Below are positions 1 to 8,635 of a DNA stretch of 64,000 nucleotides, piece by piece. The DNA is taken from contig NZ_JAMQOQ010000003.1 in NCBI RefSeq assembly GCF_031624635.1, positions 496,001 through 560,000 of the forward strand, in the 5' to 3' direction. The notes below the pieces were generated by a model. It was not told the DNA's origin. It did no database searches and worked only from the letters and a program-made list of their open reading frames with translations. Both the position numbers and the translations under genes were made by a program. Origin of the DNA: Halogeometricum sp. S3BR5-2. Its GTDB lineage: Archaea > Halobacteriota > Halobacteria > Halobacteriales > Haloferacaceae. The first letter of the stretch is position 1; each line of letters begins with the position of its first letter.

Positions 1-942
1 GCCGGCCGTCGAGGCGACGACGGGCTTCCCGAAGGAGAACGCCGTCGCCAGCGCACCGCTGTGTCCCTTCGTCCCGTCCTGGAAGCGGTACGGGAGCGTC
101 ACCACCTCGGCGCGCGCGAAGAACTCCTTCACGCGGTCGTTGGGGACGAAGTAGTCGTGGACCTCGAAGTTCTCCTCGTGCGCTCCGATGATGGCCCGCG
201 ACCGCTCCGGAATGTTTCCCTCGCCGGCGATCAGGAGGGTGACGTCGGGAACCTCGCGCTTGACGAGCGGAATCGCCTCGACGAGCGTGTCGATTCCCTT
301 CGGCGTGACGACGTTCCCGAAGAACAGGAGGCAGTTGCGCTCGGTCGGCGCGTCGACGTCGGAGTGGTCCCCGAACACCGAGTACGCGCCGTGCGGGATG
401 ACGTCGATTGCCTCCGGGGGCGTCCCGCGCCCGATCATGGCTCGCCGCTGGTTCTCCGTGTGGACCACGACCCGAGCCACGTTCAGGTCCGGAATCACGT
501 AGTCTATCGCGTCTTCGACCATCACCGGCGGTCGACTGAGCGAGAGGCGCTTGCTGCTCACTTCGTGGCGCGTCACGACGAGGGCGTGGCGGTCGTCGAT
601 ACCGTAGAGTTTCAAGAACAGTTTCACCTGCGGGAACAGGTCCGTCGTATCGTGGACGATGTCGACGTCGACGCCCCGGAGTCGCTTCACGTTCCGATAC
701 GACAGGAACCCCCTCGCGAAATCGAGCGGGTTGACGTCGAGTTTGTACAGTTGCGGCATCGAGACGCCGAGGTGGTCGAACGCGTCGATCAGCGTGACCT
801 CCTCGTCGAAGAGGTCGTCAGCGGTCGTCTCGGCCGGCTTCATGACGGTGACGTCGGCGTGCTCGGAGACGGCGTTCGCCAACTCCGCCGTGTAGTGGGG
901 GAGGCCGCCGGTGCTCTGACCGACGATGTAGAGGACGTGCAT
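1..942 (-). CDS. GT4-family glycosyltransferase (partial, C-terminus outside window)
   Basis: Retaining GT-B glycosyltransferase, expected to move a sugar from a nucleotide donor onto a surface glycan at the cytoplasmic face. The protein starts MHVLYIVGQSTGGLPHY, the usual GT4 opening with a Gly-rich acceptor-side loop. A typical C-terminal Rossmann half follows (LLFFGNVVTPKGIDTLVEA, then LLIAGEGNIPE). The reading frame is still open at base 1, where GALATAFSFGKPVVAS, the conserved nucleotide-sugar-binding stretch, is reached, so only the last helices are missing. The start codon lies six bases after the stop of the upstream FemAB-like gene, so the two are probably co-transcribed. Acceptor and sugar cannot be told from sequence. 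Confidence 0.85.
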   Translation of the reverse strand, partial: MHVLYIVGQSTGGLPHYTAELANAVSEHADVTVMKPAETTADDLFDEEVTLIDAFDHLGVSMPQLYKLDVNPLDFARGFLSYRNVKRLRGVDVDIVHDTTDLFPQVKLFLKLYGIDDRHALVVTRHEVSSKRLSLSRPPVMVEDAIDYVIPDLNVARVVVHTENQRRAMIGRGTPPEAIDVIPHGAYSVFGDHSDVDAPTERNCLLFFGNVVTPKGIDTLVEAIPLVKREVPDVTLLIAGEGNIPERSRAIIGAHEENFEVHDYFVPNDRVKEFFARAEVVTLPYRFQDGTKGHSGALATAFSFGKPVVASTAG

Positions 943-948
943 CTCAGG

Positions 949-2013
949 TTAGAGGCTGATTCCCTTTCGAATCGACGGGCCGATGACGCGCGTTACGGGA
1001 ATCGGGAGCCGTCGCCAGACGCGTTTGAGTCGGTCGTAGGTCTCGTCGTCCGGGTCGGGGAGGTCGACTGGCCCGTTCGGAAAGTGATGCACGTCGTCGT
1101 ACCACACCTTCCGACCCCCGAAACTCTTCTTGAACATGTACACGCCCGACCCCTCCCGGGTTCGTCCCATGTCGTACACGTCGTGCCCGTCCGCGCACGC
1201 GCGGTCGAGCGACCGCCAGAGCGCCAGACTCCCCCCGTTGAGGTCCCGGTGCTCGTAGTCGGTGATGACCCCCCACTGGTGGACGCTCGTCCCGAGCGAG
1301 AGGTCGATGATAGCGTTGATCAGCGACCCCTCCCGTTCGACCATGCCCAAGTGGAGGTGTTCGGGGGCCAACTCCTCCCAGAGCGTTCGGTAGAACTCGA
1401 ACGAGTGCGGCGGGGAGCCGTGTCCACGGTTCGACCGGAGGTAGAGCCGGTAGTACTGCTTCAAGTCGTCGAGGGAGTCGCCGACGCGATAGGTGAGCGA
1501 AGCGTCCTCGGCCTGTCTCACCTGTCGCTGTCGACTTTCCTTCAGACCGCCCCACACGCTTTTGCTCCCCTCTTGCAGGTCGACCTGAAACGTGACGAAT
1601 CGCCGCTCTCGGGTGAACCCGTCCGGGAGTTCCTCGTCGACGTTCGACCCTCGAAGGCTGACGAAGTCGACGCCCAACTCCGCCGCCAGTTCTTTCGTCC
1701 GTTCGAGGAGGGCCGTCGTCGCCGCCCTCGGTCTCTCCCCGTTCAAGACGAGCGACCCTCGCTCGCCGAACGGCGGTGAGACGAGTTGGGAGTCGAACAG
1801 CGTGCTCTTCATGTAGATGAGCGGGAGGGCGCCGACGACGCGGTCCCCGTCGCGCGCGACGAGGTACCACCTGTCGTGTCCGTACGTGACGAGTGCCTCT
1901 CCCCACCCCCACAGGCTGAACGGCGAGCCGTCGTTCGCTTCGACGAACTCGTCCCATTCTGCGGCATTCGTACAGCGCTCAACTGTCAACTCCGGTGTCG
2001 AGAATTTGCTCAT
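949..2013 (-). CDS. FemAB/GNAT-like aminoacyl- or acyltransferase
   Basis: 354-residue protein of the FemAB-related, double-GNAT-fold class found in many exopolysaccharide and glycan loci. Visible features are the N-terminal half with WYLVARDGDRVVGALPL (GNAT beta-strand pair), a central basic stretch ESRQRQVRQAE typical of the family, and a C-terminal half with HQWGVITDYEHRDLNGGS followed by YDMGRTREGSGVYMFKKSFG. FemAB enzymes attach amino acids to peptidoglycan. Archaea lack that polymer, so the substrate here is probably an amino or hydroxyl group on a surface glycan or lipid-linked precursor (inference). It directly precedes the GT4 gene in the same direction, six bases apart. Confidence 0.75.
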   Translation of the reverse strand: MSKFSTPELTVERCTNAAEWDEFVEANDGSPFSLWGWGEALVTYGHDRWYLVARDGDRVVGALPLIYMKSTLFDSQLVSPPFGERGSLVLNGERPRAATTALLERTKELAAELGVDFVSLRGSNVDEELPDGFTRERRFVTFQVDLQEGSKSVWGGLKESRQRQVRQAEDASLTYRVGDSLDDLKQYYRLYLRSNRGHGSPPHSFEFYRTLWEELAPEHLHLGMVEREGSLINAIIDLSLGTSVHQWGVITDYEHRDLNGGSLALWRSLDRACADGHDVYDMGRTREGSGVYMFKKSFGGRKVWYDDVHHFPNGPVDLPDPDDETYDRLKRVWRRLPIPVTRVIGPSIRKGISL

Positions 2014-3052
2014 TGGTTCGTGATGTTCGGTAACGTCTGCATGCGCTTGGTCTGCTTCTTCACCCGTGCGGTTTTCGTTCTCGAGTTCGGTCCCTCGAAT
2101 CCGACTATCGGGCGTGCCAGGTCGGCGCGTCCTCGGGTGTTTCTACCGCTCGACTCTCTTCGTGCCGAGTAGGAGGGCCTTCTACCCGCCTGTTCTCGCC
2201 GACTGCCGTACTGAGTATGATTCGAACTTCTTGTATAAGAATATTCGTATAGGCAACAATCACGTCAAACGTTCGCTCTCTGGAGTTTCCCCCGCCAGCC
2301 GGCGTCTGAACCGGGTTTCTTGTCTGGGAGGCGTACGCGCAGTATTCGGTTATAAATGGCCTCACAATTACAGCAGTAACACTGTAACAGAACCACGCCG
2401 TGAGTAACGGTCTCTGACTTTGGTTCGGACGCGAATATACGGCGCAGACGACTCCGTTCGAGGTGGTACGTCGTTCTACAGTCCAGTACTCGCGGTCGAG
2501 TCTGATCGGGGAGTACGTGCGTTCCCCAATAGTGACCGCGAATACTGTTCTGACGCTGCTAAAGAAGCAGACTGGAATCGGATAATCGTTGATCCGCATA
2601 AGCGACCGCCCGGTGACGAGCGGCGGCGCTGTCTGTCTGGTGGCTTTTCCGAGTGACTAGTTGGAACCCCGAGATGAATTCGCCGTTGCAACCAAAATCG
2701 AAGCCGCTCTCCTTCTCCGATTCACCCAAATACACGCACTAGAGCCGCTCTCTACCCCCGTAGTCTCAACCCGGACAAGTCGACATTTGATATAGCGATA
2801 TAGAATACATGAGACTCTCTAACGACCGTCTGAGGACTGCTGCGCACCGAAAACAGACGTTAGGCGCGTCTCCCCAATCACTTTGTTTTAGGTCACTAAA
2901 GCCAAGTAGATTTACCGGGGTCGACGCTGTCTGGTCGTCGGAAGGCACGCCTTGGGCGGAGCATCACCCTTCAGCGGCCGAAATACGCCGACTCGGGGCG
3001 GCGCGTGCAACTCGGCAAAAGAGCCAGTACCTTTCGCGACGAACGCCGAGAC
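2014..3052. other. 1-kb non-coding region
   Basis: No convincing gene on either strand. The open frames here are short, without family resemblance, and lack promoter-plus-start context. Bases about 2200-2430 are more AT-rich than the flanks and include TATA-like runs such as the one near 2230, which could serve the FemAB-like operon on the minus strand through a long leader. No hairpin, repeat or RNA gene was recognised. Confidence 0.5.
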
Positions 3053-3655
3053 ATGAGGGAGACGGGTTCGGTCGGCGGCGTCGTACTCGCGGCCGGCCGG
3101 AGCACGCGCTTCGGCGAGGCGAACAAGCTTCTCGAACCGCTGAGGGGTACCCCTCTCGTCTCTCACGTCGCGCGCACCGCCGTCGACTCGTCGCTCTGCG
3201 AAGCGGTCGTCGTCGTCGGCCACGAGTCAGCGGCCGTCACCGACGCAGTGGACTCCTTCGACCTCCCGACGCGGTACAACGACGCCTACGCGGAGGGCCA
3301 GAGCACCTCCGTCCGCCTGGGCGTCGAATTCGCTCGGAAAGCCGACTGGGAGGCCGTCGTCTTCTTACTCGGCGACATGCCGTTCGTGCACTCGGGAACG
3401 GTGGACCAACTGCTGGACGAATACCGGACAGGCGACGGAAGCATCGTCGCTCCGCGCTACGACGGTAAGCGCGGCAACCCCGTCCTGTTCGACCGTCAGC
3501 ATTTCGACGCGCTGGCCGACGTCGACGGCGACCGCGGAGGACGCGAACTCGTCATGGAGCACGACGGAACGCGGTTCGTCGACGTCGAAGACCCCGGAGT
3601 GCTCCGCGATGTCGACTCGGAGTCCGACCTCGAGAGAGACACTACCGAGCACTGA
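3053..3655 (+). CDS. MobA/MocA-like nucleotidyltransferase
   Basis: 200-residue NTP transferase of the MobA-like/CTP:molybdopterin cytidylyltransferase class, which joins a nucleotide to the molybdenum cofactor. The signature LAAGRSTRFGEANKLL (residues 12-27) binds the nucleotide phosphates, and LLGDMPFV (105-112) carries the metal-binding Asp. GNPVLF (near residue 144) is also typical. The ATG at 3053 was chosen because the fold begins right after it; an upstream in-frame start would add 16 residues with no homology. Stand-alone gene followed by a recombinase in the same direction 100 bases on. GTP versus CTP specificity cannot be decided by eye. Confidence 0.85.
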   Translation: MRETGSVGGVVLAAGRSTRFGEANKLLEPLRGTPLVSHVARTAVDSSLCEAVVVVGHESAAVTDAVDSFDLPTRYNDAYAEGQSTSVRLGVEFARKADWEAVVFLLGDMPFVHSGTVDQLLDEYRTGDGSIVAPRYDGKRGNPVLFDRQHFDALADVDGDRGGRELVMEHDGTRFVDVEDPGVLRDVDSESDLERDTTEH

Positions 3656-3723
3656 GTCGAATCTCTTTGCGAGGTCGCGTACCGGATTCGGTACCGGACC
3701 CCGATTGACGCGGCTGGAGACGA

Positions 3724-3730
3724 TTTAAGC
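3724..3730 (+). promoter_or_regulatory. TATA box of the recombinase gene
   Basis: The motif tttaagc sits about 29 bases before the ATG at 3756, the spacing expected for a leaderless haloarchaeal transcript. Confidence 0.55.
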
Positions 3731-3755
3731 GTCGCTGTCTCGTACGCTCTACTCG

Positions 3756-4913
3756 ATGCCCACCGCCGACCCGCCCGGATCGACCGAGGACGAAAACGCA
3801 TCCGAGGAGCGCGCTGACCGCGTGGACGGCGAACTCGTCGCGGCGATCGACCGCTATCTCCGCGCCGGCGGCGAGAGCGCCCAGTACCGCTCGACGGCCG
3901 AGTCGGTCCTCTCGCAGTTCGAGACGTGGCTCCGCCGCCGCGGGAAGGACTCGTTCGACTCCCTCGACGAGGAGGGCGAACAGCTCCTCCGGCGGTACGC
4001 CGACCGACTCGCGCAGCGCGTCGACGCGGGCGGTATCTCCGCCTCGTCGGCGCAGACGTACTTCAACGTCATCTCCGGGTTTCTGGGGTTTTGCGTCCGC
4101 GACGGCGACCTCGCACGAAACCCGGCGCTATCGAACCGGGCGCGCGAACCCCTCCCGCGCGACGACGAGGACCACACACAGCAGTTCTGGTCGCGCGATG
4201 TCCGCCAGCGACTCGTCCGGTACGCGGACGACGCCGCCTACGAAGCGATCGAACGGGAGGGGTCGGACGCGCGCGGGGCGGTCCGCGACCGAGCGCTCGT
4301 TCACGTTCTCGCGTACACGGGCGTGCGCGGCGCGGAGGTATTCAAAGTGAGCGGCGACGACCGAACGGGTCGACAAGGGCTGACGTGGGACCGCGTCGAC
4401 ACCGACGCGTGGACGTTTCGGGTGTGGGGGAAAGCACAGGAGTGGGAGGACGTCTCCGTTCCGAAGCAGGCCCGAGAGGCGCTCCGGCGGTGGCGGCAGG
4501 TCCAGCGGCCGCCCTCCGGGGAGTGGCCCGTCTTCCCGACGGAACACGCGCCGTCGAAGTACGCCGCGGCGCGCGACGCGTTGGGCGAGGCGGAGGCGAA
4601 CGCCCTGCTCGAAGACGCCGACGTGGACGACGTGTTACGCGAGCGCGATATCGCGCCGCCGGCCGTCACGACCGAAGGGGTCCGCCGCGTCCTCGAGCGA
4701 ATCGCGGCGGCCGCGGACGTGGACGTCGATGGGAAACCCCCGCTCCCGCACGGGGCGCGCCGGGGACTGGGCGACGAACTCTATCGGAAGGACCGCGGAT
4801 TGGCCCAGGACGTGCTCCGACACCGTTCGCTCCGCGTCACGCGGGAGTCGTACTCCTACATCGAGGCCGAAGAGTTGGGCGAGCGGGTCGGGGACGTGCT
4901 GGACGACGAGTAG
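3756..4913 (+). CDS. Tyrosine recombinase (XerC/D-like phage-integrase family)
   Basis: 385-residue site-specific recombinase that would cut and rejoin DNA through a covalent tyrosyl intermediate. An N-terminal SAM-like core-binding domain (about 30-125) precedes the catalytic domain. Visible catalytic residues are Arg191 in YTGVRGAEV, Lys226 in WGKAQEW, His332/Arg335 in PHGARRG, His356 in LRHRS and the Tyr nucleophile at 366 or 368. All expected residues are present, so it should be active. No attachment-site repeats, tRNA or phage genes lie beside it. It could therefore be a housekeeping chromosome- or plasmid-resolution enzyme rather than an element integrase. Confidence 0.9.
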   Translation: MPTADPPGSTEDENASEERADRVDGELVAAIDRYLRAGGESAQYRSTAESVLSQFETWLRRRGKDSFDSLDEEGEQLLRRYADRLAQRVDAGGISASSAQTYFNVISGFLGFCVRDGDLARNPALSNRAREPLPRDDEDHTQQFWSRDVRQRLVRYADDAAYEAIEREGSDARGAVRDRALVHVLAYTGVRGAEVFKVSGDDRTGRQGLTWDRVDTDAWTFRVWGKAQEWEDVSVPKQAREALRRWRQVQRPPSGEWPVFPTEHAPSKYAAARDALGEAEANALLEDADVDDVLRERDIAPPAVTTEGVRRVLERIAAAADVDVDGKPPLPHGARRGLGDELYRKDRGLAQDVLRHRSLRVTRESYSYIEAEELGERVGDVLDDE

Positions 4914-5156
4914 CGTGATGAGTGCTCAGGCGAGGGTCGTCGATTCACATTACAGCGATACGCGTGTGATTATTGCCGGTGCTGGACGATTCTCGAGACC
5001 CATCTCCGGGGTACTCTCTCTCGGATTTCGAGCTTTTGTTTTCCGACTTCTGCTGCGATACTAGCGTTTCGAGGTACTTTGAGAGTCCGAAGTTGAAGAT
5101 ATCGACCGGATATCTCTGCCCGTGGCACCTGAAGACGGATATTTCTCCCACTGTTA

Positions 5157-5174
5157 AAAATTTCTAGAAATTTT
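5157..5174. promoter_or_regulatory. 18-bp perfect AT-rich palindrome
   Basis: The sequence aaaatttctagaaatttt reads the same on both strands. It lies in the 454-base gap between the recombinase and the repeat-protein gene, about 190 bases before the latter. It could be an operator for a dimeric regulator or a transcription end. Nothing else in the gap looks like a gene. Confidence 0.4.
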
Positions 5175-5331
5175 AGGAATCCTGAGAAGCTAAAACTGTG
5201 TGAGGTGTATGGGATTTTTTTGGAGCGACGGTATCGACGTCGGAACCGGCCGGTCGAGTTCGTTCGTCTCTCGTTGACAGTGTCCTCGATAACTAGATGC
5301 TGACAACTATACCGCCTCACCAAGACGCCCG

Positions 5332-5356
5332 ACCCGTCACTCTTCGAGCGACGGGT
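5332..5356 (+). promoter_or_regulatory. Hairpin just upstream of the repeat-protein start codon
   Basis: Inverted repeat acccgtc / gacgggt (7 bp stem, 11-base loop) ends 11 bases before the ATG at 5368. If transcription starts further up, for example from the TATA-like aactatacc near 5307, the stem would sit in the mRNA leader and could affect translation. Position and pairing are seen; a regulatory role is inference. Confidence 0.35.
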
Positions 5357-5367
5357 GACGATACATC

Positions 5368-7302
5368 ATGACCGAAGACACGGCGGACGACGGCGCGGAC
5401 GAGACACAGCATCGCTCGAACGGCTCGGATTCGGGGGCGTCGACACCGCTCACGCGACGAAGCGCGCTGACGGCGCTCGGCACCGCGGGACTGCTCGGCT
5501 ACCTCGGAACGGGGCGAGCGTCCGCGGAGGTGCTCTCGGGCGTCGACAACGCCGCGCCCGACGAGACGCAGGTCATCGCCGGCGGCCGGGACAACACCAT
5601 TCCCGAGAGCGCGACGATGGCCGCGATTACGGGCGGGCAACACAACGAGGCGTCCGGGCGGTACTCGTTCGTCGGCGGCGGTGGCGGCGAGGAGAGCGAC
5701 CAGGGAAACCGTGCGGTCGGGTTTCACGCTACAGTCTGCGGAGGGCGAGGAAATCGGGCCGGGTCCATAGCGGGGCCGTTACCCGGGGCGTTCGTCGGCG
5801 GGGGATTGGACAACGAAGCGGGCGAAGCCGGAGCGGTGGTCGGCGGCGGGTTCAGTAACCTGGTAGGAGGACCCGGCGGTGCGGTTCTCGGCGGGATCGA
5901 CAACGAGGCCGGTAACATGGCCTTCGTCGGATCCGGGCGTGAAAACAGGGCTGAGGTCGGTGGTTCGGTCGGCGGCGGGTTGGAGAACAAGGCGATGGGA
6001 CAGGCGTCGACGGTCAGCGGCGGCGTGCGAAACGAAGCGCGTGCGTTCGGAGCGACGGTCGGGGGCGGCGGGGCATCGAGCGTGCGACCGATATTAGGCG
6101 GGGCTCTGGGCAGCCTCACTCTCAGCGGTGAAGGCAGCGGAAACCGCGCGTTCGACGAGTTCGCGACGGTGGCCGGCGGCGCGGACAACGTCGCCGGCAG
6201 CGACAACGACGACGAGACCAGCGCGCCGTACTCGACGGTCGGCGGCGGACGCGCGAACGTCGCCGAGAACGACTACGCGACCGTCCCTGGCGGACGCGGC
6301 AACCGCGCTTCAGGCGCGTACAGCCTCGCCGCGGGTCGCCGTGCCACCGCCGCTCACGCCGGCGCGTTCGTCTGGTCGGACGGCGAAGACGGGTCGTTCG
6401 AATCGACCGGCGAGAACCAGTTCCTCGTTGACGCCTCGGGCGGTGTCGGGTTGGGTCACGACGCCCCCGAGGCCGACGTGTTGGACGTTCGGGGCGCGGC
6501 GGCCGGGTCGGCGCGCGACCCCGCGAACAGCGTCGCGTTCGTCGAGAACGAGAGCGAGGACGCGTCCGCGAACGCCCTCGGACTGAAGGTGAACGCCGAG
6601 ACGCCCGGTCCGGACAACGACTTCGTGACGTTCCTGAACGGGAGCGACGACGCCGTCGGCACCATTGAGGGCAACGGCTCCGGCGGCGTCACCTACACCG
6701 GCGCCGGCGGCGACTTCGGCGAGTACTTCCCGAAGGCCGACCCCGACGCGGCGTTCGCACCCGGCGAGGTGGTCGGACTCCGCGGCGGCGAACTCACGCG
6801 GTCGACCGCGGACGCCGACACCGCCTTCGTCGTCACCGACCGACCCATCGTCCTCGGAAACAACGCCGAGGATAACGACGACCACGTCGCGGTGGCGATG
6901 CTCGGCCAGGTCCCCGTCGACGTCGTCGGCGCGGTGGAGGCGGGCGACCTCCTCGTCGCGACCGAGGACGCGGACGGTCGCGCCCGCGCCGCCGACGGAG
7001 GCACCGAGGCGCCCGTCGTCGGACGGGCGCTCACCGCGGCGTCCGAGGGTGAAGCGGCGGTCGACGCGTTCGTCAACGTCAGCGTCGACGGGGCGCCGAC
7101 CGGAGACGCGTCCGAGGCCCGAGCGGACGCCGACCGAATCGCGGCGCTGGAGGCGACGGTCGACCGGAAAGACGAACGCATCGACGACCTCGAAGCCGAG
7201 ACCGAGCGCAAAGCCGAGCGGATCGACGACCTGGAATCGCGTCTCGCCGCCGTCGAGCAGGCCGTCGAAACGCTTCCCACCGGGACCGCACAGGCGGACT
7301 GA
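5368..7302 (+). CDS. Tat-exported protein with YadA-head-like repeats and C-terminal coiled coil
   Basis: 644 residues. A twin-arginine signal (TRRSALTALGTAGLLGY, Arg30-Arg31) is followed from about residue 55 to 330 by some fifteen degenerate repeats of the form GG-x-x-N-x-A-x-G-x-x-A-x-V-x-GG. This matches the left-handed beta-roll of trimeric bacterial adhesin heads such as YadA. A middle region (about 335-580) has FPKADPDAAFAPGEVVGL, the type seen near the ends of bacterial and phage fibre proteins. The last 60 residues are a heptad-rich coiled coil with two near-copies of ERIDDLE. Predicted to trimerise outside the cell; no C-terminal membrane anchor is visible, so how it stays on the cell is open. 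Preceded by a hairpin. Confidence 0.75.
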   Translation: MTEDTADDGADETQHRSNGSDSGASTPLTRRSALTALGTAGLLGYLGTGRASAEVLSGVDNAAPDETQVIAGGRDNTIPESATMAAITGGQHNEASGRYSFVGGGGGEESDQGNRAVGFHATVCGGRGNRAGSIAGPLPGAFVGGGLDNEAGEAGAVVGGGFSNLVGGPGGAVLGGIDNEAGNMAFVGSGRENRAEVGGSVGGGLENKAMGQASTVSGGVRNEARAFGATVGGGGASSVRPILGGALGSLTLSGEGSGNRAFDEFATVAGGADNVAGSDNDDETSAPYSTVGGGRANVAENDYATVPGGRGNRASGAYSLAAGRRATAAHAGAFVWSDGEDGSFESTGENQFLVDASGGVGLGHDAPEADVLDVRGAAAGSARDPANSVAFVENESEDASANALGLKVNAETPGPDNDFVTFLNGSDDAVGTIEGNGSGGVTYTGAGGDFGEYFPKADPDAAFAPGEVVGLRGGELTRSTADADTAFVVTDRPIVLGNNAEDNDDHVAVAMLGQVPVDVVGAVEAGDLLVATEDADGRARAADGGTEAPVVGRALTAASEGEAAVDAFVNVSVDGAPTGDASEARADADRIAALEATVDRKDERIDDLEAETERKAERIDDLESRLAAVEQAVETLPTGTAQAD

Positions 7303-7386
7303 GGGACCGCCGCAGCGTGTTTCGGACGCGACCGGATGCTATCGGTCCCGAAAGCTACGTATAGTCGGCCCCGTAGATACGAGTAG

Positions 7387-7662
7387 ATGGTCTCGACTCG
7401 GCGAGAGCGGTTCGTGCACGCGCATCTCGCGTGGATGCTGGCGACGTTCCTCCTGTTGACGGCGCTCGACGCGTTCTCCCTGGAGTTGCTGTTCGTCGTC
7501 TCGCTCATCGGCTTTCTCGTCGTCGTCGAACTCACCGCGCCGTTCGGCGTGAGTCCGCGCTGGCGCCGACGGCTCAAGTGGCTCATCCTCCTCGGACTGC
7601 TCGGGTTCGCCTACGTGGTCGTCCAGCGCATCCTCGCGATTCTGCCGTCGGGGGTGTTCTGA
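7387..7662 (+). CDS. Small membrane protein opening the MoxR cluster
   Basis: 91 residues with two or three membrane segments (about 12-27, 31-50 and 66-85) separated by a short basic loop, WRRRLKW. No known domain. It is followed after a single base by the DUF4350 gene, so the two are translationally linked and the protein is probably part of the same membrane complex. A TATA-like tacgtatag near 7358-7366 gives a suitable promoter. Function unknown. Confidence 0.7.
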   Translation: MVSTRRERFVHAHLAWMLATFLLLTALDAFSLELLFVVSLIGFLVVVELTAPFGVSPRWRRRLKWLILLGLLGFAYVVVQRILAILPSGVF

Positions 7663-7663
7663 C

Positions 7664-8596
7664 GTGCGACTCGACGACCTCCTGTCGCCGCGGGCGCTGT
7701 TGGTCGCCCTCGTCGCCGTCTGTCTGCTGGCGCTGGTCGTCGCCGGCGCGACCTCTTCGTCGGCGTTCGGGGCGTTCAACGCGCAGTGGGACGGCTCCTC
7801 GTCCGTCCGGTCGGCCGCCGAAACGACCGACGCGCAACCCACGATTATCTTGGAGACGACGGCGTACTCGGAGTACGACCCGAACGGGACGGTGGCGTTC
7901 GTCATCGCGCCGAGCGAACCCTACACGAGCGCCGAACTCGCTCGCATGCGCCAGTTCGTGCAGGCGGGCGGGACGCTCGTCGTCGCGGAGGACTTCGAAC
8001 CGGAGGGCGACGAACTGCTCTCCGGCGTCGGCGCCGACGCGCGCTTCGACGGCCGACTGGTTCGCGATATGCGCTATCACGGTCCGACGACGGCGATGCC
8101 GACGGCGACGAACGTCTCCGAGCGCTTCTCGGCGACGGGCGTCGGGTCGGTGATGCTCAACCACGGCACCGTCGTCGAGGTACCGAACGAGTCGAACGCC
8201 ACGACGCTCGTCGCTACCTCCGAGTACTCCTACCTCGACGTCAACGACGACGGGCAACCGAACGACGGCGAACCGTTCCGGTCGTACCCCGTCGTCGTCG
8301 CGGAGGACGTCGGCGAGGGCCGGGTCCTCGCCGTCAGCGACCCGAGTATCTTCATCAACGCGATGCAGGAGCGCGCCGACAACCGCGCGTTCACCGAGCG
8401 GGTGGTGCGGGGGTACGACACCGTCGTCTTGGACTACTCGCACGCGGACTCCCAGCCGCCGATACGCTCGGCGTTCATCCTCCTGCGCGGGTCGCCGCTC
8501 GTGCAGGTGGGCGTCGGGTTAGTGGGACTGCTCTTTGCAGGGGTGCTGGCGCGGGAGGGCAATCCGCTCCGCTCTCGTCGCGAAAACGAGGAATAA
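7664..8596 (+). CDS. DUF4350-domain membrane protein
   Basis: 310 residues. An N-terminal membrane helix (about 11-30), an extracytoplasmic GATase-like domain (TIILETTAYSEYDPNGTVAF, then FVQAGGTLVVAEDF) and a C-terminal helix (about 283-300) match DUF4350 proteins. These accompany MoxR ATPases and DUF58 proteins in archaea and actinobacteria. The GTG start at 7664 follows the previous stop by one base. The soluble domain resembles class-I amidotransferases but shows no catalytic Cys, so a binding or structural role is more likely. A MoxR-type ATPase follows 40 bases downstream. Confidence 0.8.
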   Translation: MRLDDLLSPRALLVALVAVCLLALVVAGATSSSAFGAFNAQWDGSSSVRSAAETTDAQPTIILETTAYSEYDPNGTVAFVIAPSEPYTSAELARMRQFVQAGGTLVVAEDFEPEGDELLSGVGADARFDGRLVRDMRYHGPTTAMPTATNVSERFSATGVGSVMLNHGTVVEVPNESNATTLVATSEYSYLDVNDDGQPNDGEPFRSYPVVVAEDVGEGRVLAVSDPSIFINAMQERADNRAFTERVVRGYDTVVLDYSHADSQPPIRSAFILLRGSPLVQVGVGLVGLLFAGVLAREGNPLRSRRENEE

Positions 8597-8602
8597 AGCG
8601 TG

Positions 8603-8608
8603 TTTTAA
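8603..8608 (+). promoter_or_regulatory. TATA box of the MoxR gene
   Basis: ttttaa lies about 30 bases before the ATG at 8636. It supports that ATG as the start and makes the GTG at 8609 unlikely, because that codon would fall within the promoter. Confidence 0.5.
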
Positions 8609-8635
8609 GTGTCACGGGAGACACCCGAACACACG

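Noticed and set aside
61-1779. Long plus-strand open frame opposite the GT4 and FemAB-like genes
   Set aside because: Antisense shadow in GC-rich DNA: Arg/Val/Asp-rich with no motif, while the minus strand has clear domains and a proper gene junction.
2105-2599. 164-codon minus-strand frame in the 1-kb gap
   Set aside because: No motif, no coherent secondary-structure pattern and no promoter; probably chance.
3756-4913. Recombinase as marker of an adjacent integrated element
   Set aside because: No attachment-site repeats, tRNA or phage-like genes were seen on either side.
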